A DNA stretch of 64,000 nucleotides from Virgibacillus profundi (GTDB lineage: Bacteria > Bacillota > Bacilli > Bacillales > Amphibacillaceae), in the NCBI RefSeq assembly GCF_002287375.1, contig NZ_NPOA01000006.1, positions 186,001 to 250,000 on the forward strand. Reading direction: 5' to 3'. A program made the translations under genes and the position numbers. The notes beneath the pieces were generated by a model that saw only the letters and a program-made list of their open reading frames with translations, was not told where the DNA came from and made no database searches. This document shows, in pieces, positions 9,676-17,840 of the stretch; position 1 is the first letter of the stretch, and each line of letters begins with the position of its first letter.

Positions 9676-9975
9676 TATATGACCTCCTTCATCAATAGAA
9701 TAGCAGGATTTGAATGTATCCATCCTACATTTTGTGCACAGTTATGCAGGATTAATCTTTTCTTTGACTAGCCTGACTGTTACGAAAAAATCATCGCCAC
9801 TTATTGTAGTAACGCACCAGATACCAGTTCAAGTACAATATTTCACATTTATCGACTACAAAGAGTTACAAATTTAACTGTGCTTTGTCAGCTATTTAAT
9901 AACCCTTAATTTTATATTTTTATCAAGGGTTATATTCATGGTTGAATATCTATGAAAATGGAGTATTAAGATAAA

Positions 9976-10305
9976 TTAAATAGTATGCGTTGTTCTTCCC
10001 CATTTTTTTGACCATTTCTCGATCTCATTCAGAATAGGTTTAAAGGATAAACCTTTTTCAGTCAAAGAATATTCAATTCGTACAGGGGTTTCTGGAATTA
10101 TTTCTCGATGAACAATTTCTAGCCTCTCCAATTCCTTTAGCCTGTCAGATAATACTCTTCCGCTTATACCTAAGGAAGATATAATAGTGTGAAATCGTTG
10201 TGGTCCATTCAGCAAAAAGCAAATAATCAATCCATTCCATCTCATACTTAAAATATTTATAGCATTATCTCGATTATGACTTATTATAAATTCCTTCATT
10301 TCCAA
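9976..10305 (-). CDS. HxlR (DUF24)-family regulator without the N-terminal sensing Cys
   Basis: 109 residues with the winged-helix pattern of HxlR proteins (MRWNGLIICFLLNGPQRF, GRVLSDRLKELERLEIVHR, RIEYSLTEKG). The sequence resembles the YodB/YvaP branch, but the first ~20 residues have no Cys; the only Cys is in LIICFLL. So the classic thiol switch seems absent. Start is supported by AGGGGTGATTGGA on the minus strand. The preceding ~300 nt (9676-9975) hold only a weak inverted repeat, AACCCTTAA...CAAGGGTT, at ~9900-9933. Confidence 0.88.
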   Translation of the reverse strand: MEMKEFIISHNRDNAINILSMRWNGLIICFLLNGPQRFHTIISSLGISGRVLSDRLKELERLEIVHREIIPETPVRIEYSLTEKGLSFKPILNEIEKWSKKWGRTTHTI

Positions 10306-10402
10306 TCACCCCTAATGTTTTTCTTATTTAAGGTCCAAATTATTCGTATTTACAATCGCCTCTTTATCTTTTTTCAATAAAAACATTGTCTATTACGGAG
10401 TT

Positions 10403-10442
10403 TAAAAAAAGACAGGACTCTTCCCAATGGATAGTGTCCTGC
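10403..10442 (-). terminator. Intrinsic terminator of the flavin-monooxygenase operon
   Basis: Minus-strand stem CAGGAC/GTCCTG with extra imperfect pairs inside, followed by a run of T residues. It lies ~95 nt after the FMN reductase gene. Confidence 0.75.
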
Positions 10443-10536
10443 CTATAGTTATTAAAATGGATGGCAGCATACTTCACATAAAATATACCTGCTGTTGCCT
10501 TTTCCACAATGGTAATTTAACATAACCTATTAATCG

Positions 10537-11103
10537 TTAAAAACCATATGCGGCCTCTTTCTCTTCACGAATTTTTGTATAAGTTTCAGTTAGTACTACA
10601 GTGTCTTCAACCAATCGGTCAATTCGGAATAGCACATCATCATTTGTGATTTCCTTTCTATGGAATTCACGTTCTTCCACAAAAACATACGTCTGAACAA
10701 TTTGTGCCTTCATATAGCCCAAAATAGGTTTTAGTTGGTTTTCGGCAATTAAATAGTGCTTTGGAGAGCCTGCAGTAACTAGGATGCTGGTTACTTTGTG
10801 CTGAAGTGCATCAACAGGTAGTAAATCAAATATATTCTTCAATGTAGCCGGTATAGAGGCTTGAAATATAGGCGTTCCAATAATAACGGCGTCAGCTTCC
10901 ATAATTGTTTTCGTTACATATCCTGTGTCGCCCTCGTATTCTAAATAATTACGTCCATCACTAAACTCCATTTCATATTCTGCTAAATCAATTAATGATG
11001 TTTGTGCGCTCGGATACTTTTCAGTAATGGATTTCTTCGTATAATCGATTGCTGTCCTTGTCTTTGAGCCGACTTTCGAGCCTGATAATAGTACAATTTT
11101 CAT
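10537..11103 (-). CDS. NADPH-dependent FMN reductase
   Basis: 188 residues with a flavodoxin-like fold. The phosphate-binding loop LSGSKVGSKTRTA is at the N-terminus and the flavin-contact segment ADAVIIGTPIFQASIPATLKN at ~70-90, as in the SsuE/MsuE/AzoR-like FMN_red family (PF03358). Such enzymes make reduced FMN for two-component monooxygenases. It is the last gene of a three-gene unit, 11 nt after a luciferase-like monooxygenase, which supports it as the reductase partner. The oxidised substrate is unknown. Confidence 0.88.
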   Translation of the reverse strand: MKIVLLSGSKVGSKTRTAIDYTKKSITEKYPSAQTSLIDLAEYEMEFSDGRNYLEYEGDTGYVTKTIMEADAVIIGTPIFQASIPATLKNIFDLLPVDALQHKVTSILVTAGSPKHYLIAENQLKPILGYMKAQIVQTYVFVEEREFHRKEITNDDVLFRIDRLVEDTVVLTETYTKIREEKEAAYGF

Positions 11104-11114
11104 ATTCTCAACTC

Positions 11115-12173
11115 CTATTTCTTTGCAGTATATTTTTTAATTGCTGGTAAAATTTCATTACCGATCAACTCAATATTTTTCATTAATTTATCAAATGGGA
11201 CACCACCGAAATCCATTTGACCAATATAACGCTGATGTCCAAATAGTTCATGCTGGTATAAAATCTTTTCAATAATTTGCTGTGGACTCCCAACATTCAT
11301 GACGTCTCTTGTGTCCGAGCTCTGTGCAAATTGCTGTTTCGGATACCCTCGTCCATTAATTAGTGTCATCCCTTGGTTAACATGAGGATATACCTCTTTT
11401 TGTGCTTGCTGTGTCGTTTCTGCAGCATAGAAGAATCCGGCAGTCGAAATAGGAAGCTCAGATGGGTCAAAACCATTTTGTCTTGCAGCCTCACGGTATG
11501 CGTCTACTGAGTATTTAAAACTAGTTGCAGGTCCACCTAAATTAGCAAGGAACATGGGAACACCAGCATAACCAGCCTTAATAGCACTTGCAGGTGGTCC
11601 ACCTACAGCTCGCCAAATTGGCATTGAACCGTTTTGCGGTCGTGGAATAACCTCAGCATCTCTTAATGGAGCTCGGAATTTTCCACTCCAATTGACAACC
11701 TTCTCTTCATTAATCTGTAATAGTAGCTCTAACTTTTCCTCATACAACTCTTCATAATCACGAAGATTATATCCTAACAAGTCAAAAAGCCCCACTCTTG
11801 ATGCCCGACCGGCAATTATCTCCGTTCGACCTTTTGAGATCAGATCAATGGTCGCAAAATCTTCATATACTCGGACCGGATCTGATGTACTAATAATTGT
11901 AGAAGAGCTCGCTATTTTAATTTTCTCCGTTGCTTGTGCGATTGCTGACAATACAACAGAATGTGCCTGTGTTGCAAAATATTCTTGATGGCTTTCCCCT
12001 ACACTAAAGAAATCAATACCTGCCTGCTCAGCCAACTGTGCTAATTCTATTATTTCGTGTATTCTTTGTTGTGCGGAAATCCGTTCATTTGTATGTGGAT
12101 CTGGGATATGATCCCCCAGTGTATATATTCCAAATTCCAATCCTTTGCTCGGGTCAATGCGATATTTTTCCAT
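11115..12173 (-). CDS. LLM-class flavin-dependent monooxygenase (copy 1)
   Basis: 352 residues, a bacterial-luciferase-like (TIM-barrel) oxidoreductase: GIYTLGDHIPDP near the start, FFSVGESHQEYFA, PVRVYEDFATIDLISKGRTEIIAGRAS and PQQIIEKIL near the end. It is a clear paralogue of the next upstream gene, with the same length and aligned motifs. LLM enzymes use reduced flavin, consistent with the FMN reductase gene 11 nt downstream. Candidate substrates (alkanesulfonates, quinone-like or other xenobiotics) cannot be told apart from sequence. Confidence 0.88.
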   Translation of the reverse strand: MEKYRIDPSKGLEFGIYTLGDHIPDPHTNERISAQQRIHEIIELAQLAEQAGIDFFSVGESHQEYFATQAHSVVLSAIAQATEKIKIASSSTIISTSDPVRVYEDFATIDLISKGRTEIIAGRASRVGLFDLLGYNLRDYEELYEEKLELLLQINEEKVVNWSGKFRAPLRDAEVIPRPQNGSMPIWRAVGGPPASAIKAGYAGVPMFLANLGGPATSFKYSVDAYREAARQNGFDPSELPISTAGFFYAAETTQQAQKEVYPHVNQGMTLINGRGYPKQQFAQSSDTRDVMNVGSPQQIIEKILYQHELFGHQRYIGQMDFGGVPFDKLMKNIELIGNEILPAIKKYTAKK

Positions 12174-12204
12174 TTATTTCCCAACCTTTCTTTTTGTATG
12201 TTAA

Positions 12205-13263
12205 TTATTTTCCTTTTGTCACTTTTCGTATAGCTGGAACGACCTCTATTGCAAACATCTCAATCATTTCCTGAATTTTTTTAAACGGCATGTTTCCATG
12301 GTCAATTTGTACAATAAAACGTTGATGTTCATATAATTCATACTGATATAGTATTTTTTCTATAATTTGCTGTGGACTTCCAACCATGATGGCGTTTTTC
12401 ACACTTGTCGCTTCAGCATATCTATCCTTAGGAAAAGGAGTTCCACGCAATTGTGTGAACGTATTATTAAGATACGGATAGTATTCTTTAAGGGCGGTTT
12501 GAGAGTCTTTATGCAAATACATCATGGTGGCCATCGCTACAGGTAGCTTGGCAGAATCAAAACCAGCTTCTGTCGCAGTTCTTCGGTAAGCATCAATGCT
12601 ATGTTTAAACACACTTGAAGCTCCATAAAGAGCAGCTAAGTGCATAGGCATTCCTATTTTTCCCGCTTTAATTGCACTGGCAGGTTTTCCTCCTACAGCA
12701 CGCCAAATTGGCAGTTTCCCAGAAAATGGTTTAGGGAAGATCTCCGCTTCGTTTAACGCTGGGCGAAATTTACCGTTCCACGTAATTTGTTGTTCGCTAT
12801 TTAATTTTAATAAAAGATCAATCTTTTCCTCAAACAACTCCTCAAAGTCTTCCATATCATAACCAAATAATTCATATACTCCATATCTAGAACCGCGTCC
12901 AGCTACAATCTCAGCTCGACCGTCGGAAAGTAAATCCAGGGTAGAAAATTGTTCAAATACACGAACCGGATCATCTGCACTTAAAACGGTCGAGGAACTA
13001 ATCAATTTTATTTTCTCTGTTTCCGAAGCTATTGCTGCAAGTATCGTAGGAGTTGAAGAGGCGATAAAATATTTTTGATGACTTTCCCCCACACCATATA
13101 CATCAAGCCCTGCATCTTCAGCAAGTTTTGCCATGGCGACCATTTCTTTCATTCGGCTGTGTTCGCTCATTAATTTTCCAGTGCTTGGATCCGAAACATG
13201 ATCGCCTAATGTATATAAACCAATTTCCATACCATTATTTTTGTTTATACGAAATTCTTCCAT
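12205..13263 (-). CDS. LLM-class flavin-dependent monooxygenase (copy 2)
   Basis: 352 residues, first gene of the operon. It shares the same motif order as copy 1 (GLYTLGDHVSDP, VYGVGESHQKYFI, PVRVFEQFSTLDLLSDGRAEIVAGRGS, PQQIIEKIL). Start ATG follows GAAAGGGGGAAAATAAAT on the minus strand. 31 nt separate it from copy 1. It diverges from an HxlR regulator; the 122-nt gap holds a perfect palindrome and a -10-like TATAAT (minus strand, 13302-13307). Two adjacent paralogues plus reductase suggest either two substrates or a heteromeric enzyme, by inference. Confidence 0.88.
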   Translation of the reverse strand: MEEFRINKNNGMEIGLYTLGDHVSDPSTGKLMSEHSRMKEMVAMAKLAEDAGLDVYGVGESHQKYFIASSTPTILAAIASETEKIKLISSSTVLSADDPVRVFEQFSTLDLLSDGRAEIVAGRGSRYGVYELFGYDMEDFEELFEEKIDLLLKLNSEQQITWNGKFRPALNEAEIFPKPFSGKLPIWRAVGGKPASAIKAGKIGMPMHLAALYGASSVFKHSIDAYRRTATEAGFDSAKLPVAMATMMYLHKDSQTALKEYYPYLNNTFTQLRGTPFPKDRYAEATSVKNAIMVGSPQQIIEKILYQYELYEHQRFIVQIDHGNMPFKKIQEMIEMFAIEVVPAIRKVTKGK

Positions 13264-13347
13264 ATTTATTTTCCCCCTTTCAATTATTGCTTTACAATGC
13301 TATTATAATTTATATAGAATATATATGTAAGTACGCACTTAAAAGTT

Positions 13348-13362
13348 GTATAGTATACAAAA
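13348..13362. promoter_or_regulatory. Palindromic operator candidate for the divergent HxlR regulator
   Basis: TTGTATA-G-TATACAA is a perfect 7+1+7 palindrome, 23 nt before the regulator start and 85 nt before the monooxygenase start. Its position between divergent genes and overlap with the regulator's likely promoter fit a DUF24-family binding site such as those of YodB or CatR. The assignment is inferred. Confidence 0.6.
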
Positions 13363-13385
13363 AGATACTATTGGAGGTAATTAAC

Positions 13386-13736
13386 ATGAATATAGATCCA
13401 AAATTATGTCAAGTTGATAGTGCTCTAGATATTATTGTCGGCAAATGGAAGCCTATAATTTTATTGCATTTGATGCATAATGGGAGGATGCGATTTAGTG
13501 AATTAAAACGCAGCATCCCTGAGATTACGCAGAAGATGTTAACGAAGCATTTACGAGAATTAGAAAGCGAGGATATTGTCAAGCGAGTTGTCTATCCACA
13601 AGTACCTCCCAAAGTTGAATATTCTATTACAGAATATGGTCGAAGCTTGGAAGAGATTTTAGTAGCAATGCACGAATGGGGTAGTAGACATACGTCGCGG
13701 AAGAAACAAAAATTAAGTAAAGAGATGAGCGTGTAG
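13386..13736 (+). CDS. HxlR (DUF24)-family redox-type regulator
   Basis: 116 residues from the ATG preceded by TTGGAGG; the frame is open much further upstream, but that part covers the divergent promoter and gene. C8 sits just before the first helix (LCQVDSALDIIVGKWKPIILLHL), the position of the single thiol sensor in YodB/CatR/HypR. The winged helix (QKMLTKHLRELESEDIVKR, KVEYSITEYGRSL) is complete. By family analogy it represses the divergent LLM/FMN-reductase operon and releases it on electrophile, quinone or disulfide stress. The C8 thiol and palindrome support this but do not prove it. Confidence 0.92.
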   Translation: MNIDPKLCQVDSALDIIVGKWKPIILLHLMHNGRMRFSELKRSIPEITQKMLTKHLRELESEDIVKRVVYPQVPPKVEYSITEYGRSLEEILVAMHEWGSRHTSRKKQKLSKEMSV

Positions 13737-13750
13737 CTCATCTCTTTAAA
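13719..13750 (+). terminator. Hairpin overlapping the end of the HxlR gene
   Basis: Stem AAAGAGATGAGC/GCTCATCTCTTT with a 5-nt loop that contains the first bases of the stop codon. The T tail is weak. Confidence 0.6.
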
Positions 13751-13853
13751 CTTATACCAATTTTTTCAGTTTTATTCTATTGTAAGAAAAAGATAAAAAC
13801 AGCTTAAGAAAACTATTACAACAAAATTGTTATTATGTTACTTTCATTATAAT

Positions 13854-14072
13854 CTAATAAAAGACGATTTGACTAACTATGATCAAATCGGGTCTTATTT
13901 TTTCCTTTTGGCTGACGAATGTTAGAAACCACCACCCTAGGATAAAACATCCAATGAGGTTGATTAAAAAGGTGCCTAAAGGAAATCCATTGTTTGTATG
14001 TATCCATTCACCCAAAGCAAACCTAGATATAGCCCCAAAAATACCACCAATCATCACTAATAATAAATTCAT
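13854..14072 (-). pseudogene. crcB: Truncated fluoride channel FluC/CrcB
   Basis: The 72 residues match the N-terminal half of FluC/CrcB: TM1 with GGIFGAISRFALGEWI, then GFPLGTFLINLIGCFILGWW (the NxxG signature) as TM2. Normal proteins are ~115-130 residues with four TMs and a conserved Phe-box/TFSTF segment; here the sequence ends in unrelated residues (IIVSQIVFY), and no continuation is visible in any frame downstream. The end of the frame overlaps a hairpin at 13861-13896, AAGAC-GATTTGA pairing with TCAAATC-GG-GTCTT, which has a T tract on the plus strand. The ribosome binding site is good (GAGGTGATTTGA). Probably a non-functional remnant still attached to its riboswitch. Confidence 0.8.
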
Positions 14073-14100
14073 TCAAATCACCTCTCTGTTTATCATTTGA

Positions 14101-14203
14101 AAATAAAAGGACTCCTGCTAAAAGACATAGGTATCCCTTTATCTTTGGCAGGAGTCATCAGCCTCATACAGGCAGTTATGGTGAACTCCATCACCTATTC
14201 GCT
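14101..14203 (-). ncRNA. Fluoride riboswitch (crcB motif) with terminator platform
   Basis: Read on the minus strand, the RNA has AGGTGATGGAGTTCACCATAA, then a GCCTG...GGCTGATGACTCCTGCC segment. This is the core of the crcB/fluoride aptamer (GGNGATGGNGTTCNCCATAA ... TGATGACTCCT). The GACTCCTGC part can also pair with GCAGGAGTC downstream, which is followed by CCTTTTATTTT: the terminator of the expression platform. It ends 28 nt before the start codon of the truncated fluC, its expected target. Confidence 0.92.
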
Positions 14204-14663
14204 TAGTAATTATAGGCTAAATTATTGATAACTGTTTGGAATCTGCCAACTATAATTCAATCTATCTTATTGTACTAAACTGCCAGTTACTTTAAGTGTA
14301 AACGCTCACAATATCTATACACAGTTTAACATAAAATCCCATATATCCTCTGGAAAACTTAATAAGTATAGGGTTTATTTGTAGTATAAATCAACTATGG
14401 ATTTAACACAGCAATTAGCAAGGGCACATAAATTTATGACTCTTGCTAAAATGGATGTGTTTCAACTACTAAGTTAGAGTTAGAACACTAAAAACAGATA
14501 TGCCAATAAATAAAGAGAAACTAATCGTTATGCGATTTATTGTTTTCCCCTCGATAACTGAACCACTTATATTTCCTGCGGCTACTTATCTATTGAATTA
14601 GTTGTAGCCTTCCCACATAATAATATAGCTAGCATGAAGAATTATGGGTAATGGAGTGATATT
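14204..14663. other. Gene-poor stretch with possible coding remnant
   Basis: 460 nt without a convincing gene. On the minus strand at about 14474-14590 an open stretch without a start codon reads like the hydrophobic C-terminal end of a membrane protein (…GNISGSVIEGKTINRITISF…) and ends in TAG, possibly debris of a decayed gene. A stem-loop TAGCAAGGG/CTCTTGCTA lies at 14416-14448 and lacks a T tail. Otherwise I see nothing. Confidence 0.35.
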
Positions 14664-15155
14664 TTGAAAATAAATGAACAAGCACGGGAAGCGTTAATTG
14701 GAGAAGTAGATGGATTGACTGATGAGGAATTGAATAAGAAGTCTGCAGATGATCAATGGTCCATTAAACAGGTACTGGAACACTTGTATTTGATGGAGGC
14801 TGCGGTTACTAAAACGATTCAAACTCAATTGGAAACAGGGGAAGTGGTTATTGCAGAGGAAAAGCCAATTGAATTAACAATTAATCGTACAATGAAAGTC
14901 AATTCACCGGATTTTTCTCTTCCAAGTGAATCATTTGTTACTTTGGAAGAACTAAAGGTGAATTTAGCGGCCACACATCAAGACTTAAAAGAATTATTTG
15001 AGTCTACAAATGACAAGCAGCTTGAAGATAGAGCATACCTCCATCCAGTATTTGGACAAATGAGTCTAAAGCAATGGATTCCATTTGTGGGCTATCATGA
15101 AATGCGGCATATTGAACAAATTAAAGAAGTTAAATCGAAATTGGGTTTAAAATAA
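14664..15155 (+). CDS. DinB family (DfsB-like) protein
   Basis: 163 residues from a TTG start with GGAGTG ~8 nt upstream. It has the four-helix DinB/YfiT-like fold with the three metal-ligand histidines in family positions: H40 (VLEHLYLME), H145 and H149 (GYHEMRHIEQI). In Bacillaceae such proteins include bacillithiol-dependent S-transferases as well as uncharacterised ones. It stands alone and the reaction cannot be specified. A TTG start is unusual, but no in-frame ATG precedes the conserved N-terminus. Confidence 0.88.
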   Translation: MKINEQAREALIGEVDGLTDEELNKKSADDQWSIKQVLEHLYLMEAAVTKTIQTQLETGEVVIAEEKPIELTINRTMKVNSPDFSLPSESFVTLEELKVNLAATHQDLKELFESTNDKQLEDRAYLHPVFGQMSLKQWIPFVGYHEMRHIEQIKEVKSKLGLK

Positions 15156-15284
15156 CCAAAAAAAGAAACGGGCAGCATATGTTGTTCGTTCTCTTTTTGC
15201 TAACAAGTACCAGCGGGAATTTGGTTTCATTCTCTTCCTTTTCTTGTATAATAGAATAAGAGACTTACAGAGAGGAGAGGCAGC

Positions 15285-16244
15285 GTGAAAAAGAAAAAAA
15301 GATGGTTGAAAATCGGAATAGGGCTGCTTTCAGTTCTGTTAATTATAGATATTGTTGCCAGTTTTTATTTTTATAATCTGGCAATTGAGCGAAATGTGAA
15401 GGATTTTTTAGTTGATAATTCAGATTTGGAAGTATCTGCTGAAGCAATGGATGTTTTTATCGACGGTGACTGGCGGGAATGGGTTGATAATCAGGATTTT
15501 GAACAATGGGAATTGGAATCTTATGATGGTTTAAAACTGCAGGGATATTTCCTGGAAGCTAAAGAACCAACAGATAAAACAGTGGTATTAGCCCATGGCT
15601 ATCTGGGTCGAGCCAGGGATATGGGGTTATACGGTCAATATTATTATGAGGAGCTTGGCTACAATATTTTCACGGCTGACCTCAGGGGACATGGCGAGAG
15701 TGAAGGTGATTATATCGGATTCGGCTGGCATGACCGGTTGGATTATATAGATTGGATCGATATGGTGCTGGAGGAAGTGGGAACGGATTCCGAAATCGTA
15801 CTACATGGTGTTTCGATGGGGGCAGCGACAGTATTAATGGCAAGTGGAGAAGAACTGCCTGATAATGTTAAAGCAATCGTAGCAGACAGCCCTTATACCA
15901 GCGTATATGATATGTTTGATTATCAAATGGGTCGCATGTTTAACTTACCTGCCTTTCCTATTTTGCCAAGTACAAGTGTTGTGACGAATATGCGTGCCGG
16001 ATATTCATTATCAGAGGCTTCAGCTTTGGATCAGGTGAAAAAAGCGGAAGTGCCGATTTTATACATTCATGGAAATGCAGACACATTTGTACCGACAAAG
16101 ATGACTGAAAAATTATATGAAAATACGAAAAGTGAAGCGGAAATGATTACATTTGATAATGCAGGTCATGGTGAGGCATTTGTAACGCAGGAAGATAAGT
16201 ATGTTGATAAATTGAATAAATTCTTAGATAAGTATTTAAGATAG
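15285..16244 (+). CDS. Membrane-anchored alpha/beta hydrolase (S33-like)
   Basis: 319 residues from GTG, with AGAGGAGAGG upstream and a -10 TATAAT at 15247-15252. Residues 8-30 are a single N-terminal membrane anchor. The hydrolase domain follows, with the nucleophile elbow GVSMG (S177), D266 (GNADTFVP) and H295 (AGHGEAF) as the likely triad; HGYLG supplies the oxyanion loop. It resembles YqkD-like hydrolases of Bacillus, whose substrate is unknown. The acidic N-terminal region and extracytoplasmic orientation are consistent with a surface enzyme. Single-gene unit with its own terminator. Confidence 0.88.
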   Translation: MKKKKRWLKIGIGLLSVLLIIDIVASFYFYNLAIERNVKDFLVDNSDLEVSAEAMDVFIDGDWREWVDNQDFEQWELESYDGLKLQGYFLEAKEPTDKTVVLAHGYLGRARDMGLYGQYYYEELGYNIFTADLRGHGESEGDYIGFGWHDRLDYIDWIDMVLEEVGTDSEIVLHGVSMGAATVLMASGEELPDNVKAIVADSPYTSVYDMFDYQMGRMFNLPAFPILPSTSVVTNMRAGYSLSEASALDQVKKAEVPILYIHGNADTFVPTKMTEKLYENTKSEAEMITFDNAGHGEAFVTQEDKYVDKLNKFLDKYLR

Positions 16245-16249
16245 AATGA

Positions 16250-16285
16250 GAGACTTTCTGTTCCTGGGACAGAAAGTCTTTTTAT
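16250..16285 (+). terminator. Intrinsic terminator after the hydrolase
   Basis: Perfect 11-bp stem AGACTTTCTGT/ACAGAAAGTCT with a 7-nt loop and T5. Confidence 0.93.
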
Positions 16286-16423
16286 TAATCTCTATTCGTA
16301 GTTGTATTGCTTTTTAATCCTCGTAGAGGATAGAAAGTGCGACGTAAGATACAAATTCAGAAATGAACTGTGTGGATCTTAAGGCTGGAGGAAAATGGAT
16401 GCAAACTAATAGAAAGCTATGAT

Positions 16424-16592
16424 ATATGCCCAAACGAAGCTGAACTAGGTGCAACTGGTCACATATAACGCTTCTATATGCCCGGATTAAGCCGAACCAG
16501 TTGCAACCGGTCATATATAATCCTCTTATATGCCCGAACGAAGCCGAACTAGATACAACCGGGTACATATAGCGCTTCTTTATCCGAACGTC
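16424..16592. repeat. Degenerate tandem array, 52-bp period (~3.3 copies)
   Basis: Units begin ATATGCCC at 16424, 16476 and 16528, exactly 52 bp apart, with a partial fourth (TATCCGAACG) at ~16580. Shared blocks are GAAGC(C/T)GAAC(T/C)AG, CAAC(C/T)GG and ATA(A/G)CGCTTCT. Copies differ at many sites but contain no length change. The array fills the gap between the hydrolase terminator and the argC promoter. It has no ORF with coding character. A related 52-bp array lies at 63.1 kb. Confidence 0.88.
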
Positions 16593-16716
16593 GCCTTATA
16601 TATCTTTTACGCAAAAACAATATTTTTCTTTGGAACGAGCAGTGCGCAGTTCCATTCTTTCAGAAAACAGCCTTTTACAATAAAATGTATAAATATAAAA
16701 AAAAATACATAAATAT

Positions 16717-16766
16717 ACTTGAATAATTGTAATCATAGGTCTATAATAATGAATAATTAAAATACA
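16717..16766 (+). promoter_or_regulatory. argC promoter with ARG-box-like sites
   Basis: TTGAAT (16719-16724), 17-nt spacer, TATAAT (16742-16747): a near-consensus sigma-A promoter. Two sequences resembling ArgR/AhrC boxes overlap it: CTTGAATAATTGTAATC over the -35 and AATGAATAATTAAAATAC just after the -10. By analogy with B. subtilis, ArgR bound with arginine would repress here. Promoter call is firm; operator call is by resemblance. Confidence 0.7.
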
Positions 16767-16784
16767 GCGAAAGGGAGAGAGTCT

Positions 16785-17825
16785 TTGAAGAATGTAGCAA
16801 TTATTGGTGGAACAGGGTATGGAGCAATTGAATTAATACGGCTTATTCATTCACATGAATATATGCACGTAAAAAAGATAATTTCACATTCACAGCATGG
16901 GGAAGAACTTGCTCAAGTTTATCCACATTTGATTGATTTTATTGAAGGTCCAATGGAAGAATTGGAGATTGAAAGTTTGAAAGAAGATGTGGATATCGTG
17001 TTTTTTGCTACGCCAGCTGGTGTTTCGAAAAAACTTATTCCCAAGCTCGAAGACTCAACAGTGCAATGTATTGATTTATCGGGAGATTTAAGGATTTCTT
17101 CTCAGGAACAGTATGAAAATTGGTATGGCAAGGAAGCGGCACCACAGCACACATTAGATAATGCAGTTTATGGATTGCCGGAGATTTATAAAGATCAGGT
17201 GAAAAAGGCAAAGGTGCTCTCCAATCCCGGTTGTTTCCCAACATCCGCCATTCTTGGGCTTATCCCGGCACTCAGTCATAAAATAATCGCAGCAAATCCT
17301 ATTATTATCGATGGCAAAACCGGTGTATCAGGTGCAGGAAGAACACCTTCTTCCATGACACATTTCTCTGAGACGAACGATAATGTAAAACCTTATAAAT
17401 TAGGGAAGCATCAGCATATCCCGGAAATTGACCAATATTTATCAGTGATGGCAGGCGAGTCTATTTCTGCAACATTTACAACACATCTTATTCCAATGAC
17501 CCGTGGATTAATTTGCACCATGTATAGCCAATTAACAAAGGATATTTCTACTGATGAAGTAATCAAATTATATCAATCATATTATCAATCCCATCCTTTT
17601 GTCCGAATTCGTAAGGAAGGTGACTTTCCAGCTACAAAAGAAGTCTATGGCAGTAATTTTTGTGATATTGGGCTACATGTTGATCAAAGAACAAATCAGC
17701 TGATTATCGTTTCTGTGATTGATAATTTAGTCAAAGGAGCAGCAGGGCAGGCAATACAAAATGTGAATTTAATGAATGGATGGGATGAACAGCACGGTCT
17801 AAGCACAATACCAATGTATCCATAG
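16785..17825 (+). CDS. argC: N-acetyl-gamma-glutamyl-phosphate reductase
   Basis: 346 residues from a TTG start preceded by AAGGGAGAG. The NAD(P) loop IIGGTGYGAIELIRLI and the active-site segment VLSNPGCFPTSAILGL (catalytic Cys) identify ArgC. It reduces N-acetylglutamyl phosphate to the semialdehyde in ornithine/arginine synthesis. First gene of a cluster with argJ 15 nt downstream. The weak TTG start may lower its translation relative to the following genes. Confidence 0.96.
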   Translation: MKNVAIIGGTGYGAIELIRLIHSHEYMHVKKIISHSQHGEELAQVYPHLIDFIEGPMEELEIESLKEDVDIVFFATPAGVSKKLIPKLEDSTVQCIDLSGDLRISSQEQYENWYGKEAAPQHTLDNAVYGLPEIYKDQVKKAKVLSNPGCFPTSAILGLIPALSHKIIAANPIIIDGKTGVSGAGRTPSSMTHFSETNDNVKPYKLGKHQHIPEIDQYLSVMAGESISATFTTHLIPMTRGLICTMYSQLTKDISTDEVIKLYQSYYQSHPFVRIRKEGDFPATKEVYGSNFCDIGLHVDQRTNQLIIVSVIDNLVKGAAGQAIQNVNLMNGWDEQHGLSTIPMYP

Positions 17826-17840
17826 GAAGGGTGAAAATAG

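Noticed and set aside
14401-14602. Short plus-strand ORFs (26 and 33 codons) before the DinB gene
   Set aside because: No ribosome binding site and no recognisable sequence; the opposite strand looks more like decayed coding sequence.
16314-16712. ORFs of 84 and 60 codons on either strand over the 52-bp array
   Set aside because: They arise from repeat units that happen to be open; no start signals and no protein-like composition.
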